In this document: positions 23,823-34,473 of the stretch, piece after piece
Numbering within the stretch: the first letter of the stretch is position 1
How the letters are laid out: every line of letters starts with the position of its first letter
Origin: Bryoerythrophyllum caledonicum
Lineage: Eukaryota > Streptophyta > Bryopsida > Pottiales > Pottiaceae
Assembly: GCA_963971425.1 (NCBI GenBank)
Contig: OZ020518.1
Span: 16,124,990 to 16,188,989, forward strand
Length of the DNA stretch: 64,000 bases
Direction of reading: 5' to 3'
Notes under the pieces: model-generated
What the model was told of the DNA's origin: nothing
Database searches by the model: none
What the model saw: the letters and a program-made list of their open reading frames with translations, nothing else
Made by a program: the position numbers and the translations under genes

Positions 23823-24118
23823 TACATTTTCTTCCCTACATTCTACAAGTAGGAAAGCTACAGTGATAATTTGGATAGGGCAATACATTGAAGATGGGCA
23901 TCTTTTGAGACCATTGCCACCCCAATCGGTCCAAGCATCGACGAGCTACATTGATTTCCGTAAAACAAGTTTGTAGATTTTTGTTCTAAAATGTAACCAT
24001 TGCGTAGATGCCATTTGCATAATCTATTACACTTGTAGATCATCATAGGCCAAAAAAGCTCATTGGCCTTAAAGGGTTAAGATTAGTTTTCCCTTGTTTT
24101 GTTTCTTATTTTCAGTTA

Positions 24119-24390
24119 TGACACACTTACACACCATAGGTGCACATTATAGCACAATGAATGTTGCATTGATCCAATATTTTTTCAATACTGATTATTT
24201 TCAAAGTGCATTGTTAGTTCATTTTAGTCAGTCACACCTACGACACCATTAGTGCACATTTGTAGCACACTGAATGTGCATTGATTCATTTATTGTTTTC
24301 AGTAGTGAATTTTTTGGTGTGCTTTGTTAGTTGGATTTTTCAATAATGATTTTTGTTAATGTGGTTTGTTAGTTGGATTCGGTCATTTAG
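24119..24390 (+). repeat. Diverged tandem repeats next to the Harbinger relic
   Basis: Two units of about 120 bp share ACACACCATAGGTGCACATT / ACGACACCATTAGTGCACAT and AGCACA(A/C)TGAATG. A TTTGTTAGTTGGATT word follows two or three times. They may be subterminal repeats of the Harbinger element that follows. Confidence 0.5.
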
Positions 24391-24899
24391 TTGGATTTTT
24401 GAGTAAGGCATATGGAAAGGAAATAATTCAGATTGAAGAGTGGAATATTACTTTGGAGAAGGACAAATCATAGCTTTTTTTTCTACAATTTTTTTTCACT
24501 TAAATGCTTGAAAAATGCAGATTTTTTTGCGGTTCTTGGTGCATAGTTCTAAGAACTTTATCTTATTATTTGAAGCAAAATATTTGGGAGCATTTTCAAG
24601 TTTGTTATATTTCAAGCTTGGTAAGTAATAATATAATCAATTTTTAAAAATTTGGCCTTATTTCCTTTTTCAAGTTCACATCTAAGTAATTTTAAGCTTA
24701 TTTCATGCAGAAGCTTAATGGTATAAATCAATTCAATATGTAGATGGCTGTGGACAATACGACACAATTTTGCAACATGGCTGGAGCCTGGTGGTACAAT
24801 TTCTATTGGATGGGCGTTAATGCTAAATTCTGAAGCTTTAAGTGACTCTTAACGTCAAATTTCTCTTCTCCTTATGCTTGATAGCAATATCAGTTCTTC

Positions 24900-26015
24900 A
24901 TCTTTAATTCCTTCATTCCAAGACAGTGCAGTAAAAAAGTACATCGGTCAAACAATCTTGGGCAAAGAAGATATTTTTTGTTTGGTGGCTTCCACAAAGC
25001 TGAATGTTTGTGAGTTGAATGGCATTAATTAAGGTCACTGGTATATTAATCCAAGAAGTACACATTGGTGGGATCAATTTTTTGCAAATGTTTTGAGCAA
25101 TGATCTAAAGAGATTCAAGAGTTTGTTTCTAGTGTTTGTTTCCACTTTTCACTACATTACCAAATTGGTTCGGGTCGATCTTAAAAAGAATCCTCCACAT
25201 GGTCCTTAGAATAAATCAAACAAAAAATTGGGTTTTACGAGACAAGTCGCTTTAGCCATTCGTAGGTTAGCTATTCGAGATTTTCTTCTTGTGGTTGGAG
25301 AAATGTTTGATGTTGCAGATTCTACTGCATCAAAGATTGTATCTAATTTTGTACAATTGACTGTCAATTGCTGCGGCCATCATTTAACATGGACAAATGA
25401 TGAAGGTTTGGAAAGAGTGAAGGCAAATTTTGAGGCAAAATACAGGATTCCACAAGTATGTGGAGCCATTAATTGCACTCATATACAAGTCCACTTACCT
25501 GGCAATGAGCAACCACTAACTTTTTTGACAAGGATCAAATTATAGCTATACTTTACAAGCTATCGTGGATTTTGAGACAAAGATCTTAGATAACTTTGCT
25601 AATTTTCTTGAGGTGGTACACGATGCACAAGCCTTTTCAAATTCTAGCTTCAAAGCTTTGGAAGGTCGTGGTGATCGTCTGAATGGGATACCCTGGTCAT
25701 TGGCAGTGTTCCTATTACTAAATTGCTGATAGGAAATGCTTGCTATACTCAGAGCACATGGATGTTTATTCCGATATTAGGCTGCAGTTTAGCCCTTAGA
25801 TATGATCAGTTCAACTTCAAACATTCTAGCACAATAGTGTATGTTGAACGTTCTCTTGGCATCTTGAAAGGAATGTGATGCATATTAAAAAGGACTATGC
25901 ATACATTAGACCTTAGAATGGTGCCACAAATAATTTATAATTGTTGCATTTTGTACAACATCGTGCTCGACAGGAGAGATGTTGTTCATGAGGAACTTCC
26001 ACTTGTTGGTAATAA
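24900..26015 (+). pseudogene. PIF/Harbinger transposase relic (DDE_Tnp_4 type), first part
   Basis: Decayed HARBI1-like transposase. Readable pieces in order: WYINPRSTHWWDQF (25,040), the helix-turn-helix-like RQVALAIRRLAIRDFLLVV (25,240), then HHLTWTNDEGLERVKANFEA and GAINCTHIQVHLPGNEQ (about 25,470-25,510). After a one-base frame change, SYTLQAIVDFE, EVVHDAQAF, FNFKHSST and YVERSLGILKGM follow, ending RRDVVHEELP near 26,000. Of the DDE triad, the first acidic residue (normally in GAID) is Asn, while those in HDAQAF and VERSLG are kept. Several stops and frame changes are present. At 26,016 the gene is interrupted by a large insertion and resumes at 37,791. Clearly inactive. Confidence 0.85.
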
Positions 26016-27064
26016 TGTCACGGGATGTGGCATCGGGGGCCTCTCTACATCGTAGTATTTAAGCGTAGATTAGTTTGTTACTAATCTATAGTTTTAGGGA
26101 CGTATGGCCATGCACCACATTCATCTGTGGATGATTTTCATCGGCTTAGGGTTGTGTGTGTATGCATATAGCACTGCACACGTCCTTGATTTGACGTCTT
26201 TGTCAATTCAAACTTTGTGAGTGAGTTAGAGAGCATTTACCTTTCATTGTAAGTGATTGTTTATCATTAGTAAAGGCTCCACATTCTCTTATACTACTTG
26301 CACTCGTTGATTCTCCCTTTGTGGAGTGCGAGACGCTTGACTACTCTTGTAATTTACTAGTTATTCACTTGACAAAGACCCTCCCACATTCCGCTCTTTG
26401 ATTATAGGAATTGAGCTTGGGTGAGTTTAGAAAAAATTGGGTGCTATGATTGATGTTGTAGAGTGCTTCAAGATGAAGCTACGCAACGAACGACACCCAA
26501 ATCAAACAATTTTTGAGTAAGATGTTAGCGGCGCAAGAAATGGAAGAAGAAGTAGAATTGCTAGACCCAATTCAGAATTTTTCCATCCATTGCGCACTTA
26601 TCATCCGCGACAAAATTTCATCCGCAATCAATTTTTATCCATTTTTTGTAAATTCATCCATTGTGGACAATTTTCATCCAGTCTAGATGAAACTGTAATT
26701 TGGACAGTATTCACTTAAGTGTGAGTTAATATCTCCCAATTTTAAAAAAAAATTGAATTCCAACTTTGGATTTGAGCTCTCCATAGGGGTTTCTACCTAG
26801 AGGAAAAGAAAAACTTTAGTTGAGATTTTTTTTCAAAAACCACATTTTTGTGGGTTGTTAATTTTTTTTTAAAACTAGTGTCTAAACTTTGGAGGTAGTT
26901 TGCGAGGGCATTCTGACTTGGATGTGAGTACAATATGCACCTATAGCGAGGGCATTCTTACATTTGTCCAATTAAAGTGTTAAATTGGCATATCGGCGCG
27001 TTTGTTACCGAATAAGTCATTTTCATTTGGGGGACTTGTGTTTTTAAAGACCGCGACCGCATTA

Positions 27065-27431
27065 CCGTAGGTGAACCTCTAGTTTAGTGTCTATTGATTA
27101 GAAAAATGCTTGCCAAATCAAGTGGGAAAATATTTAATGAAATTGCCAAAACTAAAGAAACTCTATATTTACAGATTTTGTCACACTGGAAGACATCAAA
27201 GCGGAGTGGGGCTTGGAAAAGCCTCCCTTCAAGGTAGTGCATGCACGGAGGCTTTGAGCTAGAACTCCAAGGTCTTGGGTTCAAGCCCCACGGCCGTCAA
27301 ATGTGCTAAATATAGTAATATGTGATTTCTTGCCAAAAATTAATTCATTTTTATTTTGGATGTCAAACGGCCTTTTCTTACTTTAATTAATTATTCGGCA
27401 TGGAGGTGCATAACTAGAGGTTCACCTACGG
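27065..27431 (+). repeat. MITE with TA target site and near-perfect inverted ends
   Basis: Begins CCGTAGGTGAACCTCTAGTT and ends with the complement AACTAGAGGTTCACCTACGG; TA on both sides. The centre folds strongly: GTGGGGCTTG (27207) pairs with CAAGCCCCAC (27283), and AAAGCCTCC with GGAGGCTTT inside it. The GGGTTCAAGCC word resembles a pol III B box. Its relative at 6,104-6,461 lies in the opposite orientation. Confidence 0.85.
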
Positions 27432-28353
27432 TAGCTCGCTACTTCTTTAGTTTTAGACTCGAGGTAGGACACCTTTGGTTGTTTCCCTTGTGTTCTTGCA
27501 AATTTTTGCTATTAGTGACCATCCACTACAGGCGGGTGCCAGTGGTTCTAGTCATTTTCAATTTCTGCTTATATGTTGTTGAAGGAGAAGATCCGGTTTT
27601 GATTTCAGGATTCTTGTGTGGTACTTCCCCCGTGTTCCATGCTTATTGCCGGTGTTTTCCGGTGGCTCCATTTCTTACTATCCCCATACTGAGATAGGGT
27701 ACCGTAAAGGTGAAGTCAGATTTATGGCCAGCAAGACCTTTTTTCTGGGGGTTGTAGTTGGACTTGTGCTAGCCAGAGGTGGTGACCGGTGAACCACAAA
27801 ATTTGGTGATTTTCAAGTACAGGTTGCTCATTCGTACCCTACCTTTTAGATAGCACCCGTAGAAAGATCATGAGGTAGTTTTAATTTAAGGTGAGTATTC
27901 GGAGTCGGTATTTCCGCTCCCCTTCACCAGACCACCCAGAGAGCGCTTCTACCGCAGACTTTAAGCCAGAATTGGATACTGACGAGGCTTTTGAGCTTGT
28001 TTCGGTGGTAGATATCGACCGTAGGCTTTGGATCTAGGGCGTGGGCTTGTTTGACGACATGGAGGACGACCTCCGTCATGTTGTGCCGCCTGCGCAATCA
28101 AATCTTAGGACATGTTGGGAGCATCTTCCAGCCCAACTAACGACTCTGATTCGAGACTTGGATGAAGGAGAAGCACCAGCGGACGCCGTCGTTTAACAAC
28201 TTGTACGCGGTGAATTTATTGCCTCAACATTTGGAGCTGGAGGCCTTCAAACATATGGGAGAAGGACCACACATCACGAGGTAGAGTTGCGCCCGGTTGA
28301 GGAGTATTGGTGCCAGCATGTGGAGATGGTGATTATGCTTAAGGAGAGTACAG

Positions 28354-28683
28354 TTGCTTAAGGATGTGTTCCCAAGTGGCATCTTGTTGCTGGAAGGTAA
28401 ACATGGTCAAGAGTGTCGAGAGCACTTTAAGAATTGTGTTCCCTGCCATTTATCCATTGATGGCTCCATTCATCCGGAGTTGGCCATTGGGCTAGACGGT
28501 CTTCCATCTTTTGTGTGTGGGGAGTGTACGGGCGCGGCTACCATGTTGCTTTGTCACTATTATCAGCGTGGTTGGCATATGGCTTGCTTGACGCCGCCTC
28601 TTTCTACTCTACCGTCTGGAGATTGGACTTGCGCTCGTTGTCGGTGGTCTTCAAGCCACGCTTCACCCGATGAAACAACTTGA
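28354..28683 (+). pseudogene. Decayed PHD-finger-like frame in element C
   Basis: The open frame ends with a zinc-finger-like block: FVCGECTG, then LLCHYYQRGWHMACL, TPPLSTLPSGDW and TCARC. This matches the C4HC3 PHD pattern, except that the second Cys of the central pair is Tyr (CHYY). A related frame continues upstream (about 28,050-28,340, DDMEDDLRHVVPP and EEYWCQHVEMV) but needs a frame change near 28,345. PHD fingers of this GWH...CL..PPL..P.GDW form accompany reverse transcriptases in some plant and algal retrotransposons; that link is from memory and no reverse transcriptase is visible here. Confidence 0.55.
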
Positions 28684-30557
28684 ATTCCTCCTGGACTTAT
28701 CACTGTGTGGTGCGTTGCCATCCAATTGAAGTTCTTGGTTTTGATTTAGAAATAGGCAATGTAAAGATTGACTAAGGGATTGATAACAAAGTTGTCTATG
28801 GCGATTAAACATAGGGCTCACATTGCACCCGGCCTACCCTCTATTTGATACTTCTTGATATGCTTATTAATTCGGCTACGGGCGACAACTTCGACTCGAT
28901 GCGTACAATTGTCACAGCGACATCACCGCAGAGTTTAGTCTTGTTAGTGTTGTTTGGTCCTAGCTAGATTGAAGGTCTTTGTATTTGCTAGTGGGGACAC
29001 TTGAGGGTGTATTACGTATACTTGTTTTAGTGTATGTTTTTCATTTATTTGATGTTTGTTAGGACTTTAGGATTGTTATGGTTATTGTCGTAGTCTAGTG
29101 GTTAGTTATTCTCAAAATTAACCGAAATTAACCTTAAGCAAGCCCACCTTACCAGATCGTTTCCAGGGATTTTTATCGTGCATCAAACTCTTTAAATCTT
29201 AACAATAATTCAGACATAATACCTCGGCACATCCCGGAGGATGGCTTCCCCGGTACCTTAGTCACCGATAACAAGTAACCAAATGTGTTTCAGTTAAACT
29301 CTGTTGAGCGTCAGAGTAGATTTCCGGTAAGTTTTTACAGTGTCCGGAAAGTCACTGCCCTCCGTTCTCGCAGTCCAGAGGCCACAATATCCACAATCTA
29401 ACTCTACACCTTGAAAGAGTTAAAAAGGTCGCAGCCGATTTACCGGTCTTCACAATCTACCGGGAACTTGTCCCGGTAAACCGGTCACGCAAACCCGGGT
29501 TCCAACTACAACCACACCCAATGAATCAAAGCAAGAAGATACAAGACTCACAACAAGTTAGTACTAAGAAAATCATATGAGCAAAACAACCTTCCACGGG
29601 GATCGTCGGAACTCATCCACTGCAAGGGTAATAATCCCGGAATTCACCGGACTCAGGCTTAGCTGGGATGTCTCCCGGTGTACCGAGAGAAGGGGGATGT
29701 CACCCCCTACTCCCCACCAATCCGAACACTTCCCACTTAAGGGAGGCTATCATAAATAGCCCTGGGCTTCCCGGATCCCATCCGGTAAAGCAACTCTTCC
29801 CGGTCCCACCGGTGAAAAGTCTAGAGCACAAGTCCCGGACCTCACTCTACCTATCTAACCCGGATATCCTAGCCCCTCGGGATGTCTCTACTCATACTCA
29901 ATCACTTAACACACAACAAGTCACAACCTTGCACACCTAGCAAAGATACACTAGGAGGACTCAACCCTCTCCCGGTCTACTCACACAAGCTCAATAAAGA
30001 CTCTAGACACAAGCAATGAAGGCAAGACACAAGGAGATCAACAAAGAGAAGAGTACATAACACAAGAGCCCAAGGCCCTTAAGTACACAAAGGCCACTAG
30101 CTACCCTCCAAAACTAGATCCCCAAAAGGTGAAAATTGCATCTAAAGAGTGCACTAAAGTCAATAGCTACGCTCCAAAACTAGACCGCAAAAGGACGAAA
30201 CGGCATCTAGGAGGTGCACTAAAGTCAATAGCTACCCTCCAAAAGTAGCTCCACTACAGGACAAAACGGCATCTAGATCCTAAAATCAAGGGTAGCCTAG
30301 TCACCGGCGGAGTACCGGTAGACCGGTAAACTGGAAGACCGGTAGACCGGAAGACTCCCGGTCCGGCGGTCCCGGAACCGGTGAACCTTTTCCTAATAAA
30401 AATAAGTAGTCGGAGAAACCACTCAAGTGGTAGTGACCGGGTGCGCAATGGGGCCCCATCAACATCACTACTCTCACCCTAGTGTGTAATTCTAGCAACT
30501 TAAAACGACTTCTCACCAACCGGAAAGGTAAATCAACACATAACATATAACAAAGAC

Positions 30558-30934
30558 TCAACCGGAAGACTCTTCCGGTTGAGACGTATAGAGATTGTCA
30601 CCACGTCTGGAAGTACCAACAGGGTCAAGAGAATCCCCCGGGAGGTCGGATGTCTCAACCGGGAGGTCTACCGGTGGATTAGGAATATCCACCGGGAGGT
30701 CTACCGGTGGAGTGGCGGTATCCACCGGAAGGTTGGGTGTATCGATAGATACATGCGGAGTCTCTTTAAGCTCGATTAGTATAGCCGCGTAGGACTCCAC
30801 CAAAGACTCCGAGGTTGAGGAAGGGAGGTCTACCGGTTCTTTCCCGGTAGAAGTTACCGGGAGGCTTCTTTTTCTCTCATAGACCTTCAAGCCCCACCTT
30901 TAGAGGATGGAGAATCCACCTAACTCACCGGAGA
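30558..30934 (-). pseudogene. Remnant of the B-element coiled-coil protein
   Basis: The start region (ATG at 30934, MAL then stop) lines up with the start of the B2 protein. After a large deletion the sequence jumps to its C-terminal part: KVYERKRSLPVTSTGKEPVD here against RVYKRQKGLPGNSTGKVPGH in B2, with downstream similarity to GDN(K/L)L. A short Val-Asp-Leu-Pro repeat (DLPVDIPNPPVDLPVE) has expanded from CCGGT-rich DNA at 30,660-30,740. Not functional. Confidence 0.7.
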
Positions 30935-31592
30935 GCCATGTTGTCCCGAGTAGACAAAATCTTCAAAATGCCTGTACTTCCACCAATCTCCCTATTAACT
31001 TGTCACAAACTCTGGTCCGGCCCGGAAACACAAGTCTACCGGTCAACCGGTAGACAACTCCGGAACACTTTGCTAGAGTATGTGGATATGGGTGTCTCAC
31101 ACATCTAGCAACATACTAACAACACAAGGTCACATATAATGATAACGAGGAGAAGACTTTGGAGACAAGGACTTAGAAAAAGGTTCTTCCCGGTTGACCA
31201 GGAAGACCGGGAAAAAGATAGGAATTGTGGGCAAGACCTAAAATGATATGAGTAGGGAGACAACTCAAGATAAAACTTGCCACAAGGCTAGGACAATCGA
31301 CAACAACTACACATGTAAACAACACAATGAGGTCTAGATGAAGTCCCCGGGGAGGACTTTTTCTCTAGACCGAGGAGGATATTACCGGGGAGTCACCCCG
31401 GTAGACAAGAGAGGAAAAGACTCACAAACAAGAAATTCTCACAAACAAAAGAAATCCAACATAGGCAAGACTCACCTTTGTTGTTGCACCCGCAACCTCC
31501 TTCCTTTGTCTCTTTTATCTTCTCGCTTCGGCCACAAATCTCCTCCACTTCCACAAAACCCTAAAATCTTCCACAAAACCCTAAAATCTTCC

Positions 31593-31732
31593 ACCAAACC
31601 CTAGCTCGCGCACCTCTTCCACCAAACCGTAGCTCGCGCACCTCTTCCACCAAACCCTAGTCCGCGCACCTCTTCCACCAAACCGTAGCTCGCGCACCTC
31701 TTCCACCAAACCCTAGTCCGCGCACCTCCAAG
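31593..31732. repeat. Five 28-bp tandem units in B1
   Basis: ACCAAACC(C/G)TAG(CT/TC)CGCGCACCTCTTCC-like units start at 31593, 31621, 31649, 31677 and 31705. Two AAACCCTAAAATCTTCC-like units precede them. AAACCCTA is a telo-box-like plant promoter word, and the array lies upstream of the antisense ORF's start, so it may be promoter or leader sequence. Confidence 0.85.
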
Positions 31733-31835
31733 ACACTTGAAAAGCCTCCTCTCCTTCTTCTTCTTCCTCCTTGTTGCACCACCTCTTCTTCACTCCTTTG
31801 ACTACTTCTTCAAACCCCAACTCCAAAAAGACAAA

Positions 31836-31872
<37 letters not shown>

Positions 31873-33900
31873 CTATGAGAGAGAGAGAACTAAATAGAGA
31901 GATAGAGGAGAAAATTTGAGGGGGGGGGAGATTTTTAGAGAAGGAGGGGGAGGAGAGGAGAGTCCCTGGAGAGGAGAGGAAAACTTCTGTAGGAGAGAAA
32001 TTTCGGGAAGGGGAATTTCGAGAAGGCCACTGTTGGGGGCGGCTGGAGCTACCCGGGTGATACCTGGGTGCTAGGGTATCAGCCCATACCCGGGTTGGTA
32101 CCCGGGCTAGTTCATACCCGGGTTGATACCCGGGTATGTATTTTTTTATTTTTTAAATTTTACTTTTGGAATCTTTTTCTTTTCCTTTTCTTTTTCTTTT
32201 ATCATTTTCTTTTTTTGTCTTTTCTTTTCTTTTCTCTACCACTACTACTAATTCAAACAAGAATTAGCATCTAGAAGAACTCAACTACTTCTAACTACCT
32301 TCTAAACTCAACTAGTTAATTTAGATTTAAGTGGTGATTTTAGACTTACGTCCCGGGATATCTCCCGGGACTCTTTTGAAATTGTTTCCCGGGACTAAAA
32401 TTAGTGATTTTAAGACCCGGTTTTATCACCACTATAAACCTAATTAACTACTTAAGCATTTCTCTATTTTCTCTATTGGCTATCTAATCTAATTTCACAC
32501 AATACTAACTATTTTTCTAGTTAACTAATACTAAAAACCCTATTTTAACTAATTTTTTTGGTAGGGGCGACCAAGTGGGAGTTTTAGACTCCCACAGTTA
32601 TCAATCTTTCTTTACACGGCGGTTGTCGCGGAACGTGTCATCGAGGGCCTCTACGCATGGTAGTGGTTTAGCATAGATTAGTTTGTTACTAATCTATGGG
32701 TTAAAGGACGTACGGCGGTGCAACACATTCATCCTTTGATGATTTCTATCTACTTTGGGTTGTGTGTGTATGCATACATCGCCGCACACGTCCTTGACTT
32801 AGCGTCTTTGTCAAGTCAAGCTTTGTGAGTGAGTGTCGTAGTCCAGTAGTTCGTATTTCTTAAAATTAACCAAAATTAACCTTAAGAAAGCCCCACCTAA
32901 CTGGATTAGTTCCAGGGATTTCTATCGTGCGTTAAACAATTTACTTCTAAACACAAAGCCATTTCAAAATACCTTAGCACATCCCGGAGAATGGCTTCCC
33001 GGGCATTTTCATGACCAACAAATAGCAACCGACTTGTTTAGTTTAAACTCCGTTGAGCGTCGGAGTAGATTTCCGGTGAGTTTTTATAGTGCCCGGAAAA
33101 TCACTACCCTCCGTTCTCGCAGTCCAGAGGCCATCAAAAATCCACAAGCTAAACTACCCTTAGATTTAGACAAAAGGTTGTAGTTAGTTTCCCCGGGTTT
33201 CACAATCTCCCGGAAGGCTACCCCGGGGAGGTTTTCCCGGAAAAGCCTTCCCGGTGAATAGGTCACGCAAACCCGGGTTTCCCACCACAACCACACCTAA
33301 TGAATCAAAGCAAAAATAATGTAAGAATCATAACAAGCTAGTGTCATACAAACAAAATGAGCAAGACTTCCTTCTACGGGGATTATGGAGCCTCATCCGC
33401 CGCAAGGGTAGAAACCTTAGAATACTCTAAGATAAGGCTTAACCGGCACCTCTACCGGCGTACCAAGAGTGGGGATATCACCCCTCCTCTCCTACCAATC
33501 CAAGCACTTCCCACTTAAGGAACGCTATCATTAATAGCGGTGGGTTTTCCCGGATCCCGGATCCGGTGAAAACAACCCTTCCCGGTCCCGGACCGGTCTC
33601 TAGGGTTTGAAGTAGGTCCCGGACCTCCCTTCACCTATTCTAACTTGGATGCCCTACACCCTCCAAAAGCCTCGGGCTCACAACACACACTAGCAAGTCA
33701 CAACTTCACATCACCTAGGCAAAGACACACTAGGAGGACTCACCTCTTTCTATCTTCACTTGCAACAAACTCTACAAAAGTCAAGACAACATATCAATGA
33801 AGACACAAAGAAAAGAAAGAAGACACAAGGATACATATAAGGACACCAAAGACATGAGCAAAGACATAAACATAAGCAAAGACACAAAGAGGGAGAGTGA

Positions 33901-34080
33901 AGATACAAAGAAGGAGTGTAAAGACACAAAAACACAAGCAAAGACACAAAGAGGGAATGAAGATACAAAGAAGGAGTATAAAGACACAAAAACACAAGCA
34001 AAGACACAAAGAGGGAATGAAGATACAAAGAAGGAGTGTAAAGACACAAAAACACAAGCAAAGACACAAAGAGGGAATGA
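33901..34080. repeat. Three 60-bp tandem units in B2
   Basis: Units begin AGATACAAAGAAGGAGT at 33901, 33961 and 34021 and differ by one base. Because 60 is divisible by three, all frames stay open, creating Lys/Thr-rich (plus) and Leu/Cys/Phe-rich (minus) spurious frames. It lies 3' of the antisense ORF. Confidence 0.95.
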
Positions 34081-34473
34081 ATTAAAAGGAGCACCAAGCC
34101 CCCCTTAAGTACACCAAGGCCACTCACTAAACTACGAAAACCTAGATCCACAAATCATGGAAAAAAGAATCTAGATCCTATAATCTAGAGTGGCCTAGTC
34201 ACCGGGACACCGGGAAATCCCGGTTTCCCTTCCCGGTAACCATATCCTCAACAATAAGAGGAAAATGGAAGAATTCACTTAAGTGGCAATGACCGGGTGC
34301 ACAATAGGGCCCCATCGACATCATTACTCTCACTTAGTTCAATCAACCACCTTCCAAAATCTTCCCACCAATGGTAGGAAAATTACATAACAAAACATAA
34401 CATTTAACAAAAAAACATAACGAAACATAACATGACATAACCAGTAGCATTGAAACATAGACTTCCGGTAAGT

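Larger units (their letters stand above)
26373..28997 (+). mobile_element. Insertion 'C' inside the first A repeat
   Basis: Comparison with the second A copy (TTACTAGTTATTCCTTGAGGG at 37,680) shows extra DNA here bounded by CACTTGA on both sides (26366-26372 and 28998-29004). The duplicated word fits a target duplication of 5-7 bp. Inside lie a complete MITE (27,065-27,431) and a decayed PHD-finger frame. No LTR, reverse transcriptase or transposase signature was found; it may be a truncated retroelement. Confidence 0.6.
29086..32596 (-). mobile_element. TGT...ACA element B1 (3.5 kb), internally deleted relative of B2
   Basis: Starts TGTCGTAGTCTAGTGG, ends GACTCCCACA, with perfect duplication GTTAT at 29081-29085 and 32597-32601; the outer A repeat reads straight through when it is removed. 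The last 22 bp form a 7-bp hairpin (GTGGGAG / CTCCCAC, 32575-32595). TGT...ACA plus 5 bp is the signature of an LTR, yet no second LTR, primer site or pol gene is present. The element could be a giant solo LTR or a non-autonomous transposon. It is packed with CCCGGT/ACCGGG words. It also contains five 28-bp units, a (GA)n run at 31,841-31,870 and the remnant of an antisense ORF. Confidence 0.8.

Noticed and set aside
25228-25545. An intact 105-residue gene
   Set aside because: It is one open piece of the Harbinger transposase; flanking frames continue the same protein after indels.
27270-27295. Possible tRNA gene because of GGGTTCAAGCCCC
   Set aside because: No cloverleaf, no anticodon arm and no A box at the right distance; the word belongs to the inverted stem of a MITE.
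31550-31730. Telomere-like CCCTAAA words
   Set aside because: They are interspersed in longer units inside a transposon and not a run of the 7-bp telomere repeat.
33756-34151. Cys/Leu/Phe-rich minus-strand frames and Lys/Thr-rich plus-strand frames
   Set aside because: They are products of an exact 60-bp tandem repeat; three frames are open at once and no domain is seen.
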